5,350 nucleotides of DNA from an uncultured Eubacteriales bacterium. Lineage in GTDB: Bacteria > Bacillota > Clostridia > Oscillospirales > Acutalibacteraceae. The position numbers and the translations under genes were made by a program. The notes beneath the pieces were generated by a model. It saw only the letters and a list, made by a program, of their open reading frames with translations, had not been told where the DNA came from and made no database searches. The stretch is taken from positions 1 through 5,350 of the forward strand of contig ONFW01000091.1 of assembly GCA_900317215.1 (NCBI GenBank), in the 5' to 3' direction. This document shows positions 1 through 5,209 of the stretch, in pieces; positions within the stretch are counted from its first letter, which is position 1, and each line of letters starts with the position of its first letter.

Positions 1-1
1 C

Positions 2-157
2 CTTACCGAGCACCTCAAGACCCACAAGAAGGATCATCATTCAAGAAGAGGTCTTTTTAAGATGATCGGTCAGAGAAGAAGTCTCCTCAGCTATCTCACA
101 AAGGTAGATGTTGAGCGTTACCGTTCTATTATCGCAAGACTCGGTATCCGTAAGTAA
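2..157 (+). CDS. rpsO: 30S ribosomal protein S15, C-terminal part (5' end outside window)
   Basis: Fifty-one codons, in frame from position 2 to a TAA stop, encode the C-terminal part of ribosomal protein S15. The protein binds 16S rRNA in the small-subunit platform and is an early assembly protein. The visible part contains the family signature HKKDHHSRRG (residues 8-17 of the fragment), which lies in the rRNA-binding loop, and the typical end ...RYRSIIARLGIRK. S15 is usually about 88-89 residues and the fragment aligns with roughly residues 39-89 of E. coli S15, so about 38 N-terminal residues lie upstream of the window. The gene is followed by a terminator and then pnp, the classic rpsO-pnp order. 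No frameshift or odd residue is visible. The identification is very secure. Confidence 0.97.
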   Translation, partial: LTEHLKTHKKDHHSRRGLFKMIGQRRSLLSYLTKVDVERYRSIIARLGIRK

Positions 158-169
158 GCATTGTTTCGG

Positions 170-200
170 GGCAGTCTGTAATTTAGCAGACTGCCTTGTT
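170..200 (+). terminator. Rho-independent terminator after rpsO
   Basis: A perfect 9-bp inverted repeat (GGCAGTCTG at 170-178, CAGACTGCC at 187-195) with an 8-base loop is followed by the T-rich TTGTT. It starts 12 bases after the rpsO stop. The T-tract is short and interrupted, so partial read-through into pnp is plausible. Confidence 0.8.
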
Positions 201-246
201 TCAGTTGTCAGAACGATCCCGCAAAACAGAGGACAGGTATTTTCGG

Positions 247-305
247 AGTTTAGCAGTGAAACGAGAAAACAGCGTGATACTGTTTTCCGGTTTAATTGCT
301 AAACT
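247..305 (+). promoter_or_regulatory. Long imperfect hairpin in the pnp leader
   Basis: Two arms fold into a long hairpin. A perfect block GTTTAGCA (248-255) pairs with TGCTAAAC (297-304), plus A247-T305. A further block AAAC (259-262) pairs with GTTT (290-293), and GAAAACAG (265-272) pairs with CTGTTTTC (280-287). The blocks are separated by small symmetric internal loops of 3x3 bases (one side contributing a possible G-U and a U-A pair) and 2x2 bases. The apical loop is 7 bases (273-279). About 22 Watson-Crick pairs are present. No T-tract follows, so it is not a terminator. It ends 44 bases before the pnp start codon. By analogy with the E. coli pnp leader, where RNase III cuts a long stem and PNPase then represses its own mRNA, it may be an autoregulatory element. 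The structure is seen; the function is inferred. Confidence 0.6.
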
Positions 306-349
306 GAAGATCCGCCTCTGAAAATAATATCAAACGGAGGTAAATCAGA

Positions 350-2545
350 ATGTTTGAAAACTACAGAGTATTTGAAACGGAATTTGCAGGCAGACCTCTT
401 GTTATCGAAACAGGCAAGATGACCCAGCTTGCAAACGGCGCTTGTCTTGTCCGCTACGGTGAGACAGTAGTGCATGTTGCGGTAACAGCAGCGCCCAAGC
501 CGAGAGAGGGCGTGGATTTCTTCCCGCTTTCGGTTGATTTTGAAGAGAAGCAGTACGCTATGGGCAAGATACCCGGCGGCTTCGGCAAGAGAGAGGGCAG
601 ACCCTCAGAAAAGTCGATCCTCATTTCGAGAGTTATTGACCGTCCGATCCGTCCCCTTTTCCCTAAGGATATGAGAAACGATGTTTCTATCGTCTGCACA
701 GTAATGGCATACGATCCCGATTGTCTGCCAGAGATAGCTGCAATGGTAGGCACGTCTATTGCGCTCAGTATTTCCGATGTTCCGTGGAACGGACCTATTT
801 CTGCCGTGTCCGTTGGTCTTGTTGACGGTGAATTTGTCATCAATCCCACAAAGGCTCAGCGTGAAGTCTCGCAGATGGCGGTCACTGTTGCTTCAACGGA
901 CAGCCGCATAGCAATGATCGAGGCAGGGGCAAACATCGTCCCCGATGATGTAATGTACAACGGCATTATGGCAGGTCACGAGGCAAATCAGTCTATCATA
1001 GAGTTTATCAAGGGTATCCAGGCGGAGATAGGCAGAGAGAAGTTCTCCTATCCGAGCAACGAGCCTGATCCCGAGATGCTTGAGGCTGTTAAATCCTTCG
1101 CTATAGATGATATCAGGGTGGCTCTTGATACTGACGACAAGAAGGTTCGTGATGAAAGGCTCAAGCCTATCTACGATGCTGTTCATGAGAAATTTGACGA
1201 GATCTATCCCGATCAGGCAGAGAAGATAGATGATTGTCTCTATAAGACACAGAAGTATATTGTCCGCCGCTGGCTTCTTGATGAGCAGAAGCGTGTTGAC
1301 GGCAGAAAAATGGATCAGATGCGTCCTCTTGCATCTGAGGTGGGTGTTCTCCCCAGAGTACACGGTTCGGGTCTGTTTACAAGAGGACAGACACAGGTGC
1401 TTACTATCACCACACTCGGTTCGATAAGCGACCAGCAGATACTTGACGGTATTGACGACCAGACCTCAAAAAGATATATTCACCACTATAATTTCCCGTC
1501 CTATTCAGTAGGCGAGACAAAGCCCTCAAGAGGACCCGGCAGAAGAGAGATCGGTCACGGCGCTCTTGCTGAGAGAGCTCTTGTTCCGGTTATTCCTTCG
1601 GTTGAGGAATTCCCCTATACTATCAGGCTTGTATCCGAGATACTTTCTTCAAACGGCTCTACCTCACAGGGCTCTATCTGCGGCTCTACGCTGTCTCTCA
1701 TGGATGCCGGTGTTCCGATAAAGGCTCCCGTCGCAGGAATTTCCTGCGGTCTTATAACAGAGGGCGAACGCTGGATGACCATGGTCGATATCCAGGGCCT
1801 TGAGGACTTCTTCGGAGACATGGACTTTAAGGTGGCAGGCACAAAAGAGGGTATCACAGCTATCCAGATGGATCTTAAGATCAGCGGTCTTACACCGGAA
1901 ATGGTCAAGGAGGCTCTCTACAAGACCCACCAGGCGCGCAACTATATACTTGACGAGGTAATGCTCAAGGCTATTCCTGAGCCCAGACCCGAGCTTTCAA
2001 AGTATGCTCCCAAGATGCTCACCACAGTTATCCCTGTGGACAAGATCCGTGAGGTCATCGGTTCCGGCGGAAAGGTGATCCAGAAGATCTGCGCCGAGTG
2101 CGATGTCAAAATTGACATCGAGGAGGACGGTCATGTATATGTGACCGGTCTTGATATTGAAAACTGCAGGAGAGCTATGACGATAGTTGACACCATAGTT
2201 AAGGATCCCGAGCCCGGTGCAATATACAAGGGCAAGGTCACAAGACTCATGGACTTCGGCGCTTTTGTAGAGATAGCTCCCGGCAAGGAGGGTCTGTGCC
2301 ATATCTCACAGCTTGACGTAAAGCGTACCGAGAAAGTGACCGATGTAGTAAATGTAGATGATATCATCATTGTCAAGGTTCTCGATATAGACGATAAGGG
2401 CAGACTCAATCTTTCAAGAAGAGAGGCGCTCATCGAGGTGGAGGGACTTACTCCCGAAAACGATGTGGCTCCCCGGCGTCCTTCGGGCCCCCGCAGCGGC
2501 GGCTTCCACAGAGGCGACAGAGGAGACAGAGGCGACAGAAAATAA
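350..2545 (+). CDS. pnp: Polyribonucleotide nucleotidyltransferase (PNPase)
   Basis: PNPase is a trimeric 3'-5' exoribonuclease. It phosphorolyses RNA to nucleoside diphosphates and acts in mRNA decay and RNA quality control in the cytoplasm. The 731-residue product has the full domain order. The first RNase PH-like domain spans about 10-145 and contains IPGGFGKREGRPSE at 74-87 and RPIRPLFP at 98-105. An alpha-helical domain covers about 240-310. The second, catalytic RNase PH-like domain is about 320-540. A KH domain with the GSGG loop at 571-574 and an S1 domain at about 622-690 follow. The catalytic residues D486, D492 and K494 (in GDMDFKVAG) match E. coli positions exactly, and the phosphate-binding loop SNGSTS is at 434-439. 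The start is supported by GGAGG at 336-340, 9 bases before ATG. The tail after S1 is basic, rich in Gly, Arg and Asp, and ends in three RGD units. No clear promoter was found in the rpsO-pnp gap, so read-through from rpsO may contribute to expression. Confidence 0.98.
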   Translation: MFENYRVFETEFAGRPLVIETGKMTQLANGACLVRYGETVVHVAVTAAPKPREGVDFFPLSVDFEEKQYAMGKIPGGFGKREGRPSEKSILISRVIDRPIRPLFPKDMRNDVSIVCTVMAYDPDCLPEIAAMVGTSIALSISDVPWNGPISAVSVGLVDGEFVINPTKAQREVSQMAVTVASTDSRIAMIEAGANIVPDDVMYNGIMAGHEANQSIIEFIKGIQAEIGREKFSYPSNEPDPEMLEAVKSFAIDDIRVALDTDDKKVRDERLKPIYDAVHEKFDEIYPDQAEKIDDCLYKTQKYIVRRWLLDEQKRVDGRKMDQMRPLASEVGVLPRVHGSGLFTRGQTQVLTITTLGSISDQQILDGIDDQTSKRYIHHYNFPSYSVGETKPSRGPGRREIGHGALAERALVPVIPSVEEFPYTIRLVSEILSSNGSTSQGSICGSTLSLMDAGVPIKAPVAGISCGLITEGERWMTMVDIQGLEDFFGDMDFKVAGTKEGITAIQMDLKISGLTPEMVKEALYKTHQARNYILDEVMLKAIPEPRPELSKYAPKMLTTVIPVDKIREVIGSGGKVIQKICAECDVKIDIEEDGHVYVTGLDIENCRRAMTIVDTIVKDPEPGAIYKGKVTRLMDFGAFVEIAPGKEGLCHISQLDVKRTEKVTDVVNVDDIIIVKVLDIDDKGRLNLSRREALIEVEGLTPENDVAPRRPSGPRSGGFHRGDRGDRGDRK
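2510..2536 (+). repeat. Three tandem 9-bp units encoding the Arg-Gly-Asp tail of PNPase
   Basis: The units AGAGGCGAC, AGAGGAGAC and AGAGGCGAC are consecutive and in frame. They encode three RGD triplets near the very C-terminus of PNPase (residues 721-729), followed by RK and the stop. The units differ at one third-codon position. Such short in-frame repeats can expand or shrink by slippage. Glycine/arginine-rich tails are commonly associated with RNA binding, but that role here is inference. Confidence 0.85.
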
Positions 2546-2561
2546 TCATACCGATATTAGG

Positions 2562-2602
2562 GCACACGGCAGGAGCTTCCTGTCGTGTGCTTGCTTTTGT
2601 TT
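2562..2602 (+). terminator. Strong rho-independent terminator after pnp
   Basis: A 13-bp stem (2562-2574 pairing with 2578-2590, one G-U pair, otherwise perfect) with a 3-base loop GCT is followed by TTGCTTTTGTTT. It begins 17 bases after the pnp stop and separates pnp from the downstream GTPase gene. The other side of the stem is not T-rich on the opposite strand, so it works in one direction only. Confidence 0.93.
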
Positions 2603-2621
2603 GATATGATAAAGATGTGTA

Positions 2622-2650
2622 TTGATTATCCCCTGATAAAATGATATACT
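2622..2650 (+). promoter_or_regulatory. Sigma-A-type promoter of the GTPase gene
   Basis: A -35 hexamer TTGATT (2622-2627) and a -10 hexamer TATACT (2645-2650) are separated by 17 bases. The predicted transcript start is near 2657, only a few bases before the ribosome binding site (2659-2664), so the leader would be very short. A short inverted repeat, TTATC (2626-2630) and GATAA (2635-2639), lies in the spacer, and TGATA occurs four times nearby (2602, 2607, 2634, 2642). The hexamers are seen; promoter activity is predicted. Confidence 0.75.
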
Positions 2651-2658
2651 GTATGTGT

Positions 2659-2664
2659 CAGGAG
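2659..2664 (+). promoter_or_regulatory. Ribosome binding site that sets the GTPase start at 2674
   Basis: CAGGAG lies 9 bases before the ATG at 2674. The longer open frame from 2641 has no such site upstream, and its first codons overlap the predicted -10 hexamer. Start 2674 gives the N-terminus MIKIDLITGFLGSGKTT, with the P-loop beginning at residue 9 as is usual for COG0523 proteins. Confidence 0.85.
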
Positions 2665-2673
2665 ATGTTTTCG

Positions 2674-3609
2674 ATGATAAAGATAGACCTCATAACCGGC
2701 TTTCTCGGAAGCGGAAAGACCACCTTTATAAAAAAATATGCGGATTGGCTGATAGAACACGGTATAAGAGTCGGCATACTGGAAAACGACTTTGGCGCTG
2801 TTAATGTAGATATGATGCTGCTGCAGGATATACAAAGCGACAGGTGTGCTATAGAGACCGTTGCGGGCGCCTGCGATGCCGACTGTCACAGACGGCGCTT
2901 CAAGACAAAGCTTATCGCCATGGGTATGAGCGGATACGACCGTGTTATAGTCGAACCGTCAGGTATATTCGATACAGACGAATTTTTTGACGTGCTGAGA
3001 GAGGATCCCCTCGATCGCTGGTATGAGATAGGTTGTGTTCTGACTGTAGCTGACGCCTGCCTTGATACGGAGCTTTCAGCGCAGTCGGAATATATTCTCG
3101 CATCCCAGCTTGCAAATGCAGGCAAGGTGATTATCAGCAAGTCAGATATAGCAACTGAGGAGCAGGTGGAAAAAACCGTAGCATATCTGAGATCGGTGTG
3201 TGAGCGCTGCTGCGGCAGGATACTCGGGGACGATGTTATGCGAACGGGTATCGATGAGCTTACTGACGAGCAGATAGAGGCGGTTTCGGAATGTGGCTAT
3301 AAGAAGGTGGATTTTACCAAGCGTCTCACCGGTGCAAACGATTATGTTTCATTGTATTATATGAATAATTCCATATCAAAGGATACCCTGTGGCAGAATG
3401 CAAAGGATATGTTTTCAGACGAAAAATGCGGAAGGGTGTACAGAGTCAAGGGCTTCATCAGAGATGAGGGAACATGGTACGAGTTTAATGCCGACCGCAA
3501 TAACATAAGCCTGTCGTCTGTTGAAAACGGACAGGATATTATTATAGTAATAGGTGAGGAGCTTAATAAAGCCTGTGTGGACAGATATTTTTGTTCCTCT
3601 TTAAGTTGA
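2674..3609 (+). CDS. COG0523/CobW-family P-loop GTPase with variant metal motif
   Basis: This 311-residue cytoplasmic protein belongs to the COG0523 branch of SIMIBI G3E GTPases, which includes CobW, YjiA and zinc metallochaperones such as ZNG1. Members use GTP to deliver or insert metals. Visible motifs are the Walker A GFLGSGKTT (residues 9-17), a VEPSG switch/Walker-B-like motif (93-97) and a guanine-recognition motif SKSD (155-158) in place of NKxD. A C-terminal CobW_C-like region (about 255-306) contains VYRVKGFI. The family metal motif, normally GCxCC, is replaced by GACDADCH (65-72), which leaves C67, C71 and H72 as possible ligands. A second cysteine cluster, CERCC, lies at 176-180. 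The start was set at 2674 from the ribosome binding site and promoter rather than the longer frame from 2641. The gene stands alone between pnp and tyrS with its own promoter. The metal and client protein cannot be told from the sequence, so no gene symbol is given. The family call is firm; the function is open. Confidence 0.9.
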   Translation: MIKIDLITGFLGSGKTTFIKKYADWLIEHGIRVGILENDFGAVNVDMMLLQDIQSDRCAIETVAGACDADCHRRRFKTKLIAMGMSGYDRVIVEPSGIFDTDEFFDVLREDPLDRWYEIGCVLTVADACLDTELSAQSEYILASQLANAGKVIISKSDIATEEQVEKTVAYLRSVCERCCGRILGDDVMRTGIDELTDEQIEAVSECGYKKVDFTKRLTGANDYVSLYYMNNSISKDTLWQNAKDMFSDEKCGRVYRVKGFIRDEGTWYEFNADRNNISLSSVENGQDIIIVIGEELNKACVDRYFCSSLS

Positions 3610-3634
3610 CAAAATCAAAAATAATGTTTATACT
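3606..3634 (+). promoter_or_regulatory. Consensus promoter of tyrS, overlapping the GTPase stop codon
   Basis: A perfect -35 TTGACA (3606-3611) and a TATACT -10 (3629-3634) are spaced by 17 bases. The TGA stop of the GTPase gene (3607-3609) lies inside the -35 hexamer. Transcription is predicted to begin near 3641, immediately before the first T-box stem. Confidence 0.9.
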
Positions 3635-3842
3635 ATGATTATATCGGCTGTGAAAAGAAAAAGTAGCACGGAATGCTGCCTTCAGAGAGGATATGGCAGG
3701 TGAGAATATCCGACGGCGCTGTGTGAAATACATCTTTGAGCCGTCAGGCGAGAAAGCTTTTTGGCAAAGCCTGACCGTTTTGCACACGTTACAGTGCGAG
3801 GCTGTGAATGCAGCCCGTGAGACCGTTTTATTACGGTAAAAT

Positions 3843-3871
3843 GAGGTGGTACCGCGGTAATTATCGCCCTC
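3843..3871 (+). promoter_or_regulatory. T-box antiterminator
   Basis: GAGG (3843-3846) pairs with CCTC (3868-3871) as helix A1. The seven-base bulge TGGTACC (3847-3853) receives the tRNA acceptor end. GCG (3854-3856) pairs with CGC (3865-3867) as helix A2. The 3' side, 3865-3871, is also the 5' arm of the terminator, so the two folds exclude each other, as in the known T-box mechanism. Confidence 0.88.
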
Positions 3872-3897
3872 TGTTATTACGCAGGGGGCGTTTTTGT
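3865..3897 (+). terminator. T-box-controlled terminator before tyrS
   Basis: CGCCCTCTG (3865-3873) pairs with CAGGGGGCG (3882-3890) over 9 bp with one G-U pair. The loop is 8 bases, and TTTTTGT follows directly. It should form when tRNA-Tyr is charged. It is also the first terminator that transcripts from the upstream GTPase promoter meet. Confidence 0.95.
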
Positions 3898-3918
3898 CCC
3901 CGTAAAAAAATACAGCAG

Positions 3919-3947
3919 CGATAAGCTGATGAAGCATCGGCTTATCG
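3919..3947 (+). promoter_or_regulatory. Hairpin between the T-box terminator and the tyrS ribosome binding site
   Basis: CGATAAGC (3919-3926) pairs perfectly with GCTTATCG (3940-3947). A T-G wobble (3927 with 3939) and GATG/CATC (3928-3931 with 3935-3938) extend this to a continuous 13-bp stem with a 3-base loop AAG. It ends two bases before the tyrS ribosome binding site. No T-tract follows on the + strand, so it is not a terminator for tyrS. It is not part of the standard T-box fold. Possible roles are protection of the 5' end after leader processing or an effect on translation start; both are inference. Confidence 0.6.
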
Positions 3948-3949
3948 GG

Positions 3950-3955
3950 AAAGGA
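3950..3955 (+). promoter_or_regulatory. Ribosome binding site that sets the tyrS start at 3962
   Basis: AAAGGA lies 6 bases before the ATG at 3962. The upstream in-frame ATG at 3929 sits in the apical part of the 3919-3947 hairpin and has no ribosome binding site. Start 3962 gives MGVFEELQERGLIAQ, the usual beginning of bacterial tyrosyl-tRNA synthetases. Confidence 0.88.
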
Positions 3956-3961
3956 CAAAAA

Positions 3962-5188
3962 ATGGGAGTATTTGAAGAACTTCAGGAGCGTGGACTTATC
4001 GCTCAGATGACAGATGAGGAAGAGATCAGAGAGCTTGTGAACAGCGGCAGGGCAGTGTTCTATATAGGCTTTGATCCGACAGCCGACAGTCTCCATGTGG
4101 GACATTTCATGGCGCTTTGCCTTATGAAAAGACTGCAAATGGCAGGAAACAGGCCGATAGCCCTCATAGGAGGAGGAACAGCCATGATAGGCGACCCCTC
4201 GGGCAAGACCGACATGAGAAAGATGATAACCCAGGAGACTATACAGCATAACTGCGACTGCTTTAAAAAGCAGATGAGCAAGTTTATAGATTTCTCCGAG
4301 GGCAAGGCTATCATGGTTAACAATGCGGACTGGCTCCTTAAGCTCAATTATGTTGAGCTTCTCAGAGATGTTGGCGCCTGCTTCAGCGTCAACCGTATGC
4401 TTACAGCGGAATGTTATAAGCAGCGCATGGAGAGAGGACTCAGCTTCCTCGAGTTTAACTACATGATAATGCAGAGCTACGATTTCATGTCTCTGTTTCA
4501 GCGCTACGGCTGCAATCTGCAGTTCGGCGGCGACGACCAGTGGAGCAATATGCTCGGAGGAACTGAGCTTATAAGAAGAAAGCTCGGCAAGGATGCTTAT
4601 GCAATGACTATTAACCTGCTGCTCAATTCCGAGGGCAAGAAAATGGGCAAGACCGAAAAGGGCGCTGTATGGCTCGACCCCGCAAAGACCTCTCCGTTTG
4701 ATTTTTTCCAGTACTGGAGAAATGTTGCTGACGGCGATGTTATCAAGTGCCTCAAGATGCTCACCTTTGTTCCTATGGACGAGATAAGAAGGCTCGAAAA
4801 GCTTGAGGGAAGCGAGCTTAATTCCGCCAAGGAGCTGCTTGCGTTTGAACTGACAAAGCTCGTTCACGGCGAGGAGGAAGCGAAAAAGGCTCTCGAAGGA
4901 GCAAGGGCGCTTTTCGGCAGCAAAGCGGATACGGATAATATGCCGACAACAGAGATAGACAGCTCAGCCTTTACGGACGGCAGGCTCCCGCTTATCGACC
5001 TTCTCTGCATGACCGGCCTTGCTCCCTCAAAGGGTGAGGCGAGAAGACTCATTCAGCAGGGCGGTATAGCTGTCAATGACGAGAAGCTTACCGATATCAA
5101 GGCGGAGCTTACCGATGCTCATTTTGAAAGAGGCTTTGCAGTTATCAAAAAGGGCAAAAAGGTTTTCCACAAGGCTATACTTAAATAA
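3962..5188 (+). CDS. tyrS: Tyrosyl-tRNA synthetase
   Basis: This cytoplasmic class I aminoacyl-tRNA synthetase joins tyrosine to tRNA-Tyr through a tyrosyl-adenylate. At 408 residues it has the usual length of the bacterial TyrRS form. The catalytic Rossmann domain (about 30-220) shows YIGFDPTADSLHVGH with the HIGH-type motif HVGH at 45-48 and GDPSGK at 77-82. The tyrosine-pocket residues correspond to Y34, Y167, Q171 and D174, and GGDDQW lies at 189-194. The KMSKS-type loop is KMGKT at 227-231. An anticodon-binding helical domain follows (about 235-330), then a C-terminal S4 RNA-binding domain (about 342-405) with APSKGEARRLIQQGGIAVN. Expression should be controlled by the tyrosine T-box upstream. 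The next gene starts 21 bases after the stop with no terminator, so the two are likely co-transcribed. No key residue is missing. Confidence 0.98.
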   Translation: MGVFEELQERGLIAQMTDEEEIRELVNSGRAVFYIGFDPTADSLHVGHFMALCLMKRLQMAGNRPIALIGGGTAMIGDPSGKTDMRKMITQETIQHNCDCFKKQMSKFIDFSEGKAIMVNNADWLLKLNYVELLRDVGACFSVNRMLTAECYKQRMERGLSFLEFNYMIMQSYDFMSLFQRYGCNLQFGGDDQWSNMLGGTELIRRKLGKDAYAMTINLLLNSEGKKMGKTEKGAVWLDPAKTSPFDFFQYWRNVADGDVIKCLKMLTFVPMDEIRRLEKLEGSELNSAKELLAFELTKLVHGEEEAKKALEGARALFGSKADTDNMPTTEIDSSAFTDGRLPLIDLLCMTGLAPSKGEARRLIQQGGIAVNDEKLTDIKAELTDAHFERGFAVIKKGKKVFHKAILK

Positions 5189-5209
5189 TAAAACGGGGAG
5201 AGTTTGGAT

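Larger units (their letters stand above)
3641..3897 (+). promoter_or_regulatory. T-box leader (riboswitch) specific for tRNA-Tyr
   Basis: This is a complete transcriptional T-box leader. Stem I is closed by CGGCT (3645-3649) with AGCCG (3739-3743). It carries AGTA (3662-3665), the AG-bulge AGAGAG (3684-3689), and a distal hairpin GATAT/ATATC (3690-3694 and 3706-3710) with GGTG in its loop. The specifier loop GTGAAATACATCTTTGAG contains UAC (3729-3731), the tyrosine codon. Further stems are TCAGGC/GCCTGA (3744-3749 with 3769-3774), GCAC/GTGC (3782-3785 with 3794-3797) and GGCTG/CAGCC (3800-3804 with 3811-3815). The T-box GAGGTGGTACCGCGG is at 3843-3857. Its UGGU (3847-3850) matches the A discriminator expected on bacterial tRNA-Tyr. 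Uncharged tRNA-Tyr should pair with the specifier and with UGGU, stabilise the antiterminator and allow tyrS transcription. Confidence 0.96.

Noticed and set aside
201..246. A possible pnp promoter (TTGTCA at 205-210, TATTTT at 238-243)
   Set aside because: The spacing is 27 bases, far from 17, and no other pair of hexamers fits. I could not support a promoter here.
108..302. A 64-codon + strand open frame overlapping the end of rpsO and the intergenic region
   Set aside because: It starts inside rpsO in another frame and runs through the rpsO terminator and the pnp leader hairpin. It has no good ribosome binding site and does not resemble a protein.
893..1363. A 156-codon - strand open frame inside pnp
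   Set aside because: It is antisense to the well-supported pnp reading frame, with no plausible promoter or domain. It is a shadow frame.
2641..2673. N-terminal extension of the GTPase from the ATG at 2641
   Set aside because: The extension overlaps the -10 hexamer of the likely promoter, lacks a ribosome binding site, and adds residues not expected before the P-loop strand.
3919..3947. The hairpin read as a - strand terminator, since a run of seven T lies beyond it on that strand
   Set aside because: The T run is about 11 bases away from the stem rather than adjacent, and no credible - strand gene enters from the right.
3929..3961. N-terminal extension of tyrS from the ATG at 3929
   Set aside because: The ATG lies within a stable hairpin without a ribosome binding site. 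The ATG at 3962 has AAAGGA at good spacing and gives the normal family N-terminus.
3563..4867. A 434-codon open frame on the - strand covering the T-box leader and most of tyrS
   Set aside because: It is entirely antisense to a certain tyrS gene and its RNA leader. It shows no recognisable motif, and its composition is explained by the codon pattern of tyrS. A long antisense frame of this kind is expected by chance.
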